This document shows, piece after piece, positions 15,023 through 21,838 of a stretch of DNA of 21,838 nucleotides. Source of the stretch: Alphaproteobacteria bacterium HGW-Alphaproteobacteria-13 (GTDB lineage: Bacteria; Pseudomonadota; Alphaproteobacteria; Sphingomonadales; Sphingomonadaceae); assembly GCA_002842935.1 (NCBI GenBank), contig PHEM01000010.1, positions 1 to 21,838 on the forward strand. The letters are read 5' to 3'. The notes under the pieces were generated by a model that was not told where the DNA came from, did no database searches, and saw only the letters and a list, made by a program, of their open reading frames with translations. Both the position numbers and the translations under genes were made by a program. Position 1 is the stretch's first letter. Each line of letters begins with the position of its first letter.

Positions 15023-15155
15023 CTCACACAAAGACACGAAGAGGGCGTGCACTCTCGCAAGCCTTCCCCGCCGCCGCAGGCGGCATCAAAAAAATGCGCT
15101 TCGCGCTGAAAGGAGGCGGGAAGGAACAACTGCCCTCTTCGTGTCTTTGTGTGAG
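15023..15155. repeat. Long inverted repeat between convergent genes
   Basis: The 23 bases at 15023-15045 are a perfect reverse complement of 15133-15155. Inside, CCTTCCCCGCC (15062-15072) and GGCGGGAAGG (15115-15124) pair with one bulge. The right side is followed by CTTCGCGCCTTCGCGTCTTCGCGTG, a short-period repeat. The element fills most of the 198-nt gap between the convergent sulfatase and tetR genes, so it may act as a two-way terminator. No gene is seen here. Confidence 0.75.
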
Positions 15156-15209
15156 GCTTCCTTCTTCGCGCCTTCGCGTCTTCGCGTGAAAATAAATGGC
15201 ACGGCGTCT

Positions 15210-15827
15210 CTATCCGGCACGCCCATCATCCGGCACCGTCCCGATCAGCGCCTCGACCATATGCGCCGTGACCGCGCCCGCATCCTCGGCGGACAGGCCC
15301 TGGTCGTGGCGCAGCGCGCGCCATGTCTGGAACGACAGCGCCGCGCACAGTGCTTCCACTGGAATCCGGCGGGCCAGGACGGGCGCCGGAAGCAGGCGCA
15401 GCACCAGTTCGCGCTCCAGCGTCACGACGCGCGCATATTGGCCCATCAGGAAAGGCGACTGGTATCGCTTGATATTGGCGGCAAGGCGAAAGGGCAGCAT
15501 CGCCTCGAACACGCGGACGCGGCGTTTCGCAAGCTCGCGGACATGTGCGCGCCAGTCGTCCCCGGCATAGGGCGCGGTGACGATCGGCATCACGCGCTCG
15601 GCGATCGTCGCCGTGATCTCCGCATAGAGCGCGTCCATGTCGTCGAAATGCCGGAACACGGTGCGCAGGCCGATTCCCGCCTCTTCCGCGACGCGCGCCG
15701 CGCTAGGGTTGAGTTCGCCGTTCGCGATCAGCTCCATCATCGCCTCGACGATGCGGCGGCGGCTCGACCGGCTGCGCTCGCGCCGCCCGTCGACCTTGCC
15801 CGACAATGTGCTATCCCGTGTCGCCAT
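15210..15827 (-). CDS. TetR/AcrR-family transcriptional regulator
   Basis: One-component regulator of 205 residues, most likely a repressor relieved by a small ligand. The N-terminal helix-turn-helix is at about 22-68 (RRRIVEAMMELIANGELNPSAARVAEEAGIGLRTVFRHFDDMDALY); the remaining helices form the ligand and dimer domain, which is variable and not assignable. The frame stays open far upstream through the divergent sulfatase gene, but ATG 15827 (MATRDSTLSGKVDG) gives a normal family length. It is divergent from the second sulfatase with 108 nt between them and convergent with the first, so control of one or both sulfatases is the likely role. Confidence 0.9.
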   Translation of the reverse strand: MATRDSTLSGKVDGRRERSRSSRRRIVEAMMELIANGELNPSAARVAEEAGIGLRTVFRHFDDMDALYAEITATIAERVMPIVTAPYAGDDWRAHVRELAKRRVRVFEAMLPFRLAANIKRYQSPFLMGQYARVVTLERELVLRLLPAPVLARRIPVEALCAALSFQTWRALRHDQGLSAEDAGAVTAHMVEALIGTVPDDGRAG

Positions 15828-15872
15828 CCGTCCCCGCTGGCCCGACTTTCCGCCGCCGTCAACGCGCTTGCG

Positions 15873-15900
15873 ATGTGCGGTGTATAATGACACATATAAT
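15873..15900. promoter_or_regulatory. Promoter/operator region between tetR and second sulfatase
   Basis: An AT-rich island in GC-rich DNA. TATAAT occurs at 15883-15888 and again at 15895-15900, as a 12-bp-spaced direct repeat of TATAATG. ATGTG (15873-15877) and CACAT (15891-15895) form an inverted repeat around an inner GTGT/ACAC pair. On the minus strand, TTGCCC and TATATG (16-nt spacing) could drive tetR. This is the natural site for TetR autoregulation and control of the sulfatase. Confidence 0.45.
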
Positions 15901-15935
15901 GCCATAAGTTTCGTGGGCAAGCGGGGAGAGGAGCC

Positions 15936-17570
15936 ATGAAAAAGCGGTGGATCGCGCTGGGCCTTGCTCTCTTGCTCGGTGCGGGCGGGTTCGGGGTGTT
16001 TCAGGCGAACAAATACCGCCTGCCGGGACTGCTTCAGGACTGGCGCGACCCGGTGCAGGCGAACCGGCCCGTCGTGTGGCAGCGGAGTCCCGAGGACGCG
16101 CCGATGGACAAGCGGCCGCCCAACATCATCCTGATCGTCGCCGACGACCTGGGCTTCAACGATATCAGCCTGAACGGCGGCGGCGTCGCGGGCGGTCTCG
16201 TCCAGACACCGAACATCGACGCCATCGCGCGCGAGGGCGTGCGCTTCACCACCGCCTATGCCGCCAACGCCACTTGCTCGCCGTCGCGCGCGGCGATGAT
16301 GACGGGCCGCTATCCGACGCGCTTCGGTTTCGAATATACGGCGGTGCCCGTGCAGTTCGCGGAGAATCTCGCGCATGGCGAGGGCGTGGGACCGCTGCGC
16401 GCGATGTTCCATCGCGAGCGGATCACGCCCGATATCCCCGACTATCCCGACATGGGCGTCCCCGAAAGCGAAGTCACGATCGCGGAAGCCGTGAAGGCGG
16501 CGGGCTATCACACCATCCACATCGGCAAATGGCATCTGGGGGAGGCGCCCCGGCTCCAGCCGCACCATCAAGGCTTCGACGAAAGCCTCGCGGTGCTGGC
16601 GGGCGGGGCGATGTTCCTGCCCGAGGATGATCCCGACGCCGTCAATGCGAAGCTGCCGTGGGACGCGATCGACCGCTTCATCTGGGCGAATCTGCGCCAT
16701 GCCGTGACCTTCAACGGCGGACCGCGCTTTCATCCCAAAGGGCATATGACCGACTATTTCGCCGACGAGGCGATCAAGGCGATCGAGGCGAACAAGGGGC
16801 GGCCCTTCTTCCTCTACCTCGCTTTCAACGCGCCGCACACGCCGTTGCAGGCGACCCGCGCCGACTATGATGCGCTGCCGCAGATCAATGACCACAAGAC
16901 GCGCGTCTATGGCGCGATGATCGCGCAGCTCGACCGGCGCATCGGCGATGTGATGGCGAAGCTGAAACAGCTCGGCCTCGACGACGACACGCTCGTTATC
17001 TTCACCAGCGACAATGGCGGCGCCTGGTACACTGGCATCGAGGGTCTGAACGCACCTTATCGGGGGTGGAAGGCGACCTTCTTCGAAGGCGGCATCCGCA
17101 CGCCCTTGTTCCTGCGCTGGCCGGGCCGGATCGCGCCGGGGACGGAGCGCGCCGACCTGGCGGGGCATCTCGACATCTTCGCGACCATCGCGGCCGCCGC
17201 CGGTGCAGCGCTGCCCGCCGACCGCGTGATCGACGGGCAGGACCTGCTGTCCGGCCCGGTCAGGCGGGACGCGCTGTTCTGGCGCTCCGGCGACTATCGC
17301 GCCGTGCGCGCGGGCGACTGGAAGCTGCAAGTGGCGAAGCGGCCCGCGCGCGCGCGCCTCTATGACCTCGCCGCCGATCCCTATGAGCGCGACGACCTGT
17401 CGGCGCGCGAGCCGGCGCGGGTCGCCGAACTCAGCGCGATGATCGATGCGCACAACCGGGGCATGGCGAAGCCGATCTGGCCGGGCCTGATCGAAGGGCC
17501 GATCCGCATCGACGTGCCGCTGAACGCGCCGTGGCGCGATGGGCAGGATTATATCTATTGGACCAACTGA
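15936..17570 (+). CDS. Exported or membrane-anchored sulfatase
   Basis: Type I sulfatase of 544 residues acting outside the cytoplasm. The N-terminus has KKRW then a hydrophobic helix (7-22) without a clear cleavage site, so it may be an uncleaved anchor. The formylglycine motif is C114-S-P-S-R118. Metal ligands D70-D71 and D359-N360, plus K198, H200 (GKWHLG), H301 (NAPHTPL) and K379, are present. The sequence GAWYTGIEGLNAPYRGWKATFFEGGIRTP is typical of sulfatases acting on sugar or aryl sulfates. The ATG follows GGGGAGAGGAG. It differs strongly from the sulfatase at 13227 outside the catalytic motifs, so the two are not recent duplicates. A sulfatase-maturing enzyme is needed but none is encoded in this window. 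Confidence 0.92.
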   Translation: MKKRWIALGLALLLGAGGFGVFQANKYRLPGLLQDWRDPVQANRPVVWQRSPEDAPMDKRPPNIILIVADDLGFNDISLNGGGVAGGLVQTPNIDAIAREGVRFTTAYAANATCSPSRAAMMTGRYPTRFGFEYTAVPVQFAENLAHGEGVGPLRAMFHRERITPDIPDYPDMGVPESEVTIAEAVKAAGYHTIHIGKWHLGEAPRLQPHHQGFDESLAVLAGGAMFLPEDDPDAVNAKLPWDAIDRFIWANLRHAVTFNGGPRFHPKGHMTDYFADEAIKAIEANKGRPFFLYLAFNAPHTPLQATRADYDALPQINDHKTRVYGAMIAQLDRRIGDVMAKLKQLGLDDDTLVIFTSDNGGAWYTGIEGLNAPYRGWKATFFEGGIRTPLFLRWPGRIAPGTERADLAGHLDIFATIAAAAGAALPADRVIDGQDLLSGPVRRDALFWRSGDYRAVRAGDWKLQVAKRPARARLYDLAADPYERDDLSAREPARVAELSAMIDAHNRGMAKPIWPGLIEGPIRIDVPLNAPWRDGQDYIYWTN

Positions 17571-17592
17571 GCGCGGGCGCGCCGCTCTTTTT
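17569..17592 (+). terminator. Likely intrinsic terminator after second sulfatase
   Basis: GAGCG(C)GG and CCGCTC form a 6-bp stem with one bulged C around GCGCG, followed by TTTTT at 17588-17592. The stem begins within the sulfatase stop codon. It separates the sulfatase from nrdJ, 106 nt further on. Confidence 0.5.
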
Positions 17593-17676
17593 GCGCCCTA
17601 AGTGCGCTGGATCAATATCGGCTGGAATCTGCTGCCCTAGGCTGTGCTCCCAACAGGCAGGGAGGCGACACAGCAT

Positions 17677-19908
17677 ATGTTCGACACCGCGCTCGCAGAG
17701 CAGATCTGGACCAAGAAATATCGTTTCCAGCCCCCCGAAGGCGGCGGGGACGCGGATGTGCAGGCGACCTGGGCGCGCGTCGCCTGCGCCATCGCCGCCA
17801 ATGACGCGCCCGCCGAACAGGCGCGCCGCGATCGCGAGTATCTGGAGGCGCTGACCGACTTCCGCTTCATCCCGGCGGGCCGCATTCTCGCCGGGGCGGG
17901 GACGGGGCGCAACGTGACGCTGTTCAACTGTTTCGTGATGGGCGCGATTCCCGACGACCTCGAAGGCATCTTCGCGCATCTGCGCGAGGCGGCGGTGACG
18001 ATGCAGCAGGGCGGCGGCGTCGGCATGGACTTTTCCTCGATCCGGCCCGCCGGGGCAGCGGTGCGCGGCGTCGGCGCGCAGGCGTCGGGACCGCTCAGCT
18101 TCATGGACAGCTGGAACGCGATGTGCGGCACGATCATGGCGGCGGGCCAGCGGCGCGGCGCGATGATGGGATGCCTGCGCATCGACCATCCCGATATAGA
18201 GGCCTTCATCGACGCCAAGCGCGACTCCACGCGCTTTCGCAACTTCAACCTGTCGGTGCTGGTCAGCGACGCCTTCATGAAGGCGCTGGCCTGCGACGGC
18301 GAATGGCCGCTCGCCTTTGGCGGCACCGTGCAGCGCACGGTCGGCGCGCGCGATCTGTGGCGGCGGCTGATGCAGGCGACCTATGACGTCGCCGAGCCGG
18401 GCGTGATCTTCATCGACCGCGTGAACGAGCAGAACAACCTGGCCTATTGCGAGGAGATTCTCGCCAGCAATCCGTGCGGTGAGCAGATGCTGCCTGCCTA
18501 TGGCGCGTGCCTGCTGGGTTCGATCAATCTCGCGCAACTGGTGCCGCAGCCCTTTTCGGCGCAGGCCGCGCTGGACGAAGAGGAATTGTCGACGCTGACC
18601 GCGACCGCCGTCCGTTTCCTCGACAATGTGATCGACATCTCGCGCTATCCGCTGGCGCAGCAGGAGGCGGAGGCCAAGGCAAAGCGCCGCATCGGCCTGG
18701 GCGTCACGGGTCTGGCCGACGCGCTGCTGTTCTGCGGGGCCGCATATGGATCGGCGGAGGCGATCGCGCTGACGCAGCGCTGGCTCGGCACCATCAAGCA
18801 CGCCGCCTATCGCGCCAGCGCGCTGCTGGCGGCGGAGAAGGGGCGCTTCCCGCTCTATGACGCGGCGATTCTCGACCGCCCGAACCTGCGCGGACTCGAC
18901 GCGGCGACGCGCGCGCTGGTCGCCGAGCACGGCCTGCGCAACGGCTGCCTCACCTCGATCGCGCCGACCGGCACCACGTCGCTGCTCGCGGGCAATGTCT
19001 CGTCGGGGATCGAGCCGGTCTTCGCCTACAGCTATAATCGCAAGGTCCGCCAGGCGGACGGCTCGACGCGCGAAGAGGCGGTGGAGGATCACGGCTATCG
19101 CGTGTGGAGGCAAGTGAAGGGCGACGAGGCACCGCCCGAGGCGCTGTTCGTCAGCGCCCAGTCGCTCGACCCGTCCGCGCATCTGGCGATGCAGGCGGCG
19201 GCGCAGCCTTTCATCGACAGCTCGATCTCCAAGACCGTGAACTGCCCGGAGGACATCGATTTCGACGCGTTCGTCGACGTCTATGCAGAGGGCTATCATC
19301 TCGGCTGCAAGGGGCTGACGACCTATCGTCCGAACGACACCACGGGATCGGTGTTGAGCGTCGCCCCCGCGACCCCCGCGCCCGCGCCGGAGGCGGAGTT
19401 GCAGCCGCGTCCCGAATCGCTGCACGGCACGACCTACAAGATCAAATGGCCCGACAGCGCGCATGCTGTCTATGTCACGATCAACGATATCGACAGCGGC
19501 GGCGCGCGCCGCCCGTTCGAAATCTTCATCAATTCCAAGAATATGGAACATTATGCTTGGACGCTGGGTCTCACCCGGATGATCTCCGCCGTGCTGCGCC
19601 GGGGCGGCGACATCGCCTTTGTCGCGGAGGAGCTGAAGGCCGTGTTCGATCCGCGCGGCGGCGCATGGATGGGCGGGCGCTATGTCCCTTCGCTCCTCGC
19701 CGCGATCGGCGATCTGTTGGAACGGCATATCGCCGCGCTGGAGGGAGGCGAGGGGGGACCGCGCCCCGATCCGATCGACGGTGCGCCGCCGCCCGCGGCC
19801 AAGCGCGCGGCGGTTCCCGCCACTTGCTCGCAATGCGGCGCGGCGGCGGTGCAGCGCATCGAAGGCTGCGACAAATGTCTGGAGTGCGGCTATTCGCGGT
19901 GCGGGTGA
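17677..19908 (+). CDS. nrdJ: Adenosylcobalamin-dependent ribonucleoside-diphosphate reductase (class II)
   Basis: Reduces ribonucleotides to deoxyribonucleotides with B12 as the radical source, so it works with or without oxygen. The 743-residue protein has C85 (LFNCF) and C278 as the likely redox pair and N265-P-C267-G-E269 with the thiyl-radical cysteine. SIAPTGTTSLLAGNVSSGIEP (427-447) and CPEDIDFDAF (523-532) are further landmarks. A TSCPD domain covers about 583-685. The tail has a cysteine cluster (C717, C720, C731, C734, C737, C742), expected to shuttle electrons or bind zinc. ATG 17677 has AGGGAGG 11 nt upstream; GTG 17644 is an alternative but lacks a better site. I see no cobalamin riboswitch in the 106-nt upstream gap. 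No other ribonucleotide reductase gene is in the window. Confidence 0.95.
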   Translation: MFDTALAEQIWTKKYRFQPPEGGGDADVQATWARVACAIAANDAPAEQARRDREYLEALTDFRFIPAGRILAGAGTGRNVTLFNCFVMGAIPDDLEGIFAHLREAAVTMQQGGGVGMDFSSIRPAGAAVRGVGAQASGPLSFMDSWNAMCGTIMAAGQRRGAMMGCLRIDHPDIEAFIDAKRDSTRFRNFNLSVLVSDAFMKALACDGEWPLAFGGTVQRTVGARDLWRRLMQATYDVAEPGVIFIDRVNEQNNLAYCEEILASNPCGEQMLPAYGACLLGSINLAQLVPQPFSAQAALDEEELSTLTATAVRFLDNVIDISRYPLAQQEAEAKAKRRIGLGVTGLADALLFCGAAYGSAEAIALTQRWLGTIKHAAYRASALLAAEKGRFPLYDAAILDRPNLRGLDAATRALVAEHGLRNGCLTSIAPTGTTSLLAGNVSSGIEPVFAYSYNRKVRQADGSTREEAVEDHGYRVWRQVKGDEAPPEALFVSAQSLDPSAHLAMQAAAQPFIDSSISKTVNCPEDIDFDAFVDVYAEGYHLGCKGLTTYRPNDTTGSVLSVAPATPAPAPEAELQPRPESLHGTTYKIKWPDSAHAVYVTINDIDSGGARRPFEIFINSKNMEHYAWTLGLTRMISAVLRRGGDIAFVAEELKAVFDPRGGAWMGGRYVPSLLAAIGDLLERHIAALEGGEGGPRPDPIDGAPPPAAKRAAVPATCSQCGAAAVQRIEGCDKCLECGYSRCG

Positions 19909-19957
19909 GGGGCGCCGCGCGGTAGAGCCTCAGAGCAAATCGCACGGCATCTGAATC

Positions 19958-20068
19958 ACCGTATCCCCGAGCGAAGACGAGGGGCTTGTTCGAGCGGAGC
20001 GAGAACCGCGGCGCCCGCAGCCTCGACTTCGCTCGGCAATGCCCCTCGTCTTCGCTCGGGGATACGGT
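19958..20068. repeat. Perfect 28-bp inverted repeat between nrdJ and fnr
   Basis: Bases 19958-19985 are the exact reverse complement of 20041-20068. The 55-nt centre contains a second imperfect stem, GAGCGGAGCGAG (19992-20003) with CTCGACTTCGCTC (20022-20034). The element lies between convergent genes and could terminate both, or be a small non-autonomous mobile element. The rest of the 204-nt gap shows no gene. Confidence 0.75.
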
Positions 20069-20112
20069 TCGGATTTACGGCTCGGCGCTCTATTGGGTCC
20101 GGCGCTGTTTCT

Positions 20113-20820
20113 TCAATGCGCCGCGCCCAGCCGCCGCTGGTCGAGAATCTCCAGCAGCGTGCGCGACAGGGGCCGGATGATCTTCGCCTGCCGCAGATGG
20201 GTGAGTTCGCGGCTCACCGTTTCCTTCGTCAGCCCCAGATAGTCGGCGATGTCGCCGCGGCTCATCGGCAGCGGCACCAGCCACGCCCCGTCGCGCCCGC
20301 GAAACCCGGCGCGGCGCTGGATGTCGGAGAGAAAGCCCGCCATCCGCTCCGCCGCCGTCTTGCGGCCCAGCATCACCATCTTGTCCTGCGCGACGGCCAG
20401 TTCGGCCGCCGCGCGGCGATAGCGGGCGTCGGCCAGCGCGGGGTGGCGGTCGGCATACCATTCGAACCGCTGCGTCAGCACGCGGCACAGCCGCGTCTCA
20501 CCGATCGCCTCGGCGCTCAGTCCGTGGCTCGGTCCGGTCTCAAAGCCCAGGAAGTCGCCCGGAAACAGGAAGGCGACGATCTGCCTGCGTCCGTCGGGCA
20601 GAATCGTATAAAGCTTGACGGCGCCGCTGGTCAGGCTGAACACGCAGTCGGCGGGATCGCCCTGGTGGAACAGCGCCTGCCCGCCGGCCAGATGCAGTTG
20701 CCGCCCCTGGTTGCGGAAATCGGCCAGCGTCCGGACGTCCAGCGCGCGGCACAGCGCCTCGGCACTGACGTCGCAGCTCCGGCACGGATGATCCTTCGAC
20801 AGCATCGCGCGCTTCGTCAT
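20113..20820 (-). CDS. fnr: FNR-type oxygen-sensing regulator (CRP/FNR family)
   Basis: Oxygen-responsive transcription factor of 235 residues. The N-terminal cluster C13-x2-C16-x7-C24 plus C112 in ETRLCRV gives the four cysteines needed for a [4Fe-4S] centre, as in E. coli Fnr and alphaproteobacterial FnrL/FnrN. A cyclic-nucleotide-binding-fold sensor covers about 30-140. The winged helix near the C-terminus has E200-x2-S203-R204 (KETVSREL), the residues that read TTGAT half-sites. The ATG at 20820 follows GGGAAAG. A perfect TTGAT-N4-ATCAA box lies 78 nt upstream, which suggests autoregulation. It is downstream of ubiV on the same strand and convergent with nrdJ. Symbol fnrL or fnrN would be equally suitable. 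Confidence 0.93.
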   Translation of the reverse strand: MTKRAMLSKDHPCRSCDVSAEALCRALDVRTLADFRNQGRQLHLAGGQALFHQGDPADCVFSLTSGAVKLYTILPDGRRQIVAFLFPGDFLGFETGPSHGLSAEAIGETRLCRVLTQRFEWYADRHPALADARYRRAAAELAVAQDKMVMLGRKTAAERMAGFLSDIQRRAGFRGRDGAWLVPLPMSRGDIADYLGLTKETVSRELTHLRQAKIIRPLSRTLLEILDQRRLGAAH

Positions 20821-20897
20821 GATGGGCTTTCCCGCGGATTATCTTACCTGCCGCTTGCCCAACGCGACGCCTTTCGCAATCGCAAAGCGCTGCTGAA

Positions 20898-20911
20898 TTG
20901 ATATGAATCAA
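20898..20911. promoter_or_regulatory. Perfect FNR box
   Basis: TTGATATGAATCAA matches the FNR consensus TTGATNNNNATCAA at all ten fixed positions. It overlaps the stop codon of ubiV (20908-20910) and lies upstream of fnr. A minus-strand TAAGAT (20846-20841) could be the fnr -10 element, placing the box about 70 bp upstream of the transcript start, near a class I activation position. The adjacent gene encodes a protein with the matching recognition residues. Confidence 0.85.
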
Positions 20912-21838
20912 GCGCGGAATGTGCCGCCTGCCGATGCGGCGTCGGACGCGGGCGTCCAATAGCGATGCCCGGCGACGCCGTACCAGAAACCGTTGGAAAA
21001 AGGCGCCCCGACATCCAGCGCCTCGAGGCGCGCCGCCGCCTCTTCGACGTCGATGCGCCAGGCGGCGCACTCGGCGAAGATCGTCGCCACGGCGACCATG
21101 TCGACGCTGTGCGGCATCAGGCGATAATGGCGGATTCCCATCGCGCGCATCTCGTCCAGCTCGGCGATCAGGTTGACATAGCTGTGCGACAGCGTCTGGA
21201 TGCCGTTGATCACCAGCATGTCCTCGCCGCCCAGCGTGCGCAGCGGCATGCCGTCGGGGTCCTCCTGGCAGACGAACTGGCATTCGTCCTTGCTGCGCCG
21301 GTGCGCGCGGGCGTGATAGCAGCGGGCCGACAGCGCCAGCGAGGCGCGTCCGAACACCTGCACCTCGACCGCCGCGCCGATCTCGGCGGCGGCGCGCGCC
21401 AGTTCCTCCGCCGCGCGGCGCGGCAGTTCCGTGGGCAGCGTGAAATGCACGGCCCCGGCGTGCGCGAGATGGCGCATCGTCCGTTCGTTATAGATATTCA
21501 TCATCGGCCCGATGCGATGCGGCTTCCCGGCGGCGGCGGCGAGACCCGCGGCGTTGTTGACCTCCACGGGATAGTCGGCCTGTTCGCACAGCTCCGTGAT
21601 CGCGCGGCGCTCGCGCGGCAGCATCACTTCCGCCAGCGTGGAGAGGACGACCTGCTTGCCCCCCCGTTCCAGCCGCTCGATCGCCTCGGGATAGTGGCGG
21701 TCGAAAAAGGGGCTGCGCTTCGAACAGACGACTTCGCCCAGATAGACGGTGTCGATCGGCGCCTCGTCCGCGATCCGGGCATAGAAATCGCGTTTCCTGT
21801 CCGTGTCCCAGTGGAAGGGGATCGGGCCGAGCGTCAGT
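20908..21838 (-). CDS. ubiV: UbiV, O2-independent ubiquinone hydroxylation protein (U32 peptidase-like family), 5' end beyond window
   Basis: Partner of UbiU in the oxygen-independent hydroxylation steps of ubiquinone synthesis; an iron-sulfur protein of the U32 peptidase-like family, cytoplasmic. The frame is open to the right edge and the first visible residues, LTLGPIPFHW, match the UbiV N-terminus, so only a few codons are missing. Four candidate [4Fe-4S] ligands are present: C38 of the visible part in LGEVVCSKR, and a C-x12-C-x3-C group within ARCYHARAHRRSKDECQFVC, which is the spacing I recall for E. coli UbiV. NGIQTLSHSYVNL is also family-typical. A start at 21627 would drop the first Cys and is not credible. 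Neighbouring fnr and the FNR box fit FNR control of ubiUVT known in other proteobacteria. Confidence 0.9.
   Translation of the reverse strand, partial: LTLGPIPFHWDTDRKRDFYARIADEAPIDTVYLGEVVCSKRSPFFDRHYPEAIERLERGGKQVVLSTLAEVMLPRERRAITELCEQADYPVEVNNAAGLAAAAGKPHRIGPMMNIYNERTMRHLAHAGAVHFTLPTELPRRAAEELARAAAEIGAAVEVQVFGRASLALSARCYHARAHRRSKDECQFVCQEDPDGMPLRTLGGEDMLVINGIQTLSHSYVNLIAELDEMRAMGIRHYRLMPHSVDMVAVATIFAECAAWRIDVEEAAARLEALDVGAPFSNGFWYGVAGHRYWTPASDAASAGGTFRA

Noticed and set aside
15828..17453. Long N-terminal extension of the TetR frame through the second sulfatase
   Set aside because: The extension is antisense to a sulfatase with intact catalytic motifs and has shadow composition; a start at 15827 gives normal TetR length.
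17602..17615. FNR half-site (ATCAA) upstream of nrdJ
   Set aside because: The partner half is GTGCG instead of TTGAT, too degenerate to claim FNR control of nrdJ.
17571..17676. Cobalamin riboswitch or NrdR box upstream of nrdJ
   Set aside because: The gap is only 106 nt and partly a terminator. I see no B12-box-like sequence and no ACACAATATATAGTGT-like site.
17431..19833. 800-codon minus-strand frame opposite nrdJ
   Set aside because: Antisense shadow of a clearly functional nrdJ; composition and lack of motifs argue against coding.
1..21838. CRISPR array, tRNA/rRNA, prophage, insertion sequence or toxin-antitoxin genes
   Set aside because: Looked for by eye on both strands; no regularly spaced repeats, cloverleaf tRNA with anticodon features, transposase motifs or small paired genes were seen.

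Overview
The window is GC-rich, densely packed bacterial DNA with very GC-biased third codon positions. It probably comes from an alphaproteobacterium of the sphingomonad group (Sphingomonas, Sphingobium, Novosphingobium or Sphingopyxis). The reasons are protein style, the CTTCGACAAGCTCAGGGC-type palindromic repeat at the left edge, several other palindromic intergenic repeats, and a B12-dependent ribonucleotide reductase. I could not run a taxonomic search, so the genus is inference. I saw no rRNA, tRNA, CRISPR array, transposase, phage gene or integrase.

Layout, left to right. (1) 1-7824: a minus-strand XRE/cupin regulator diverges from a plus-strand five-gene operon: serine hydrolase with a C-terminal membrane domain, dipeptide epimerase, YkvI-type membrane protein, second serine hydrolase, lipoprotein M19 dipeptidase. 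Three of the four junctions overlap. Together they look like a system that cuts, imports and re-isomerises peptides containing D-amino acids, for example murein-derived dipeptides. (2) 7846-11086, minus strand: a short IclR-type regulator, an FMN-dependent alpha-hydroxy-acid (lactate) dehydrogenase overlapping it by 4 nt, and an NAD-dependent aldehyde dehydrogenase. (3) 11473-13037, plus strand: an SDR dehydrogenase and a crotonase-fold protein, coupled by a GTGA overlap, with a LiuR-like operator upstream. (4) 13227-17570: two exported sulfatases with a minus-strand TetR regulator between them. (5) 17677-21838: class II ribonucleotide reductase NrdJ, then on the minus strand an FNR-type four-cysteine regulator and, running off the right edge, UbiV of O2-independent ubiquinone synthesis. 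A perfect FNR box lies between fnr and ubiV. This is a coherent low-oxygen module.

Large palindromic repeats sit at the gene-end boundaries: 1-58 beyond the regulator gene, 13041-13157 after the crotonase, 15023-15155 between convergent sulfatase and tetR, and 19958-20068 between convergent nrdJ and fnr. A simple hairpin plus T-run follows the second sulfatase.

The points most worth following are the peptide-stereochemistry operon, the nrdJ-fnr-ubiV grouping with its FNR box, the IclR protein that lacks the distal half of its effector domain, and the crotonase that lacks both classical catalytic glutamates. Most long antisense frames in this window are GC-driven shadows and are not annotated.
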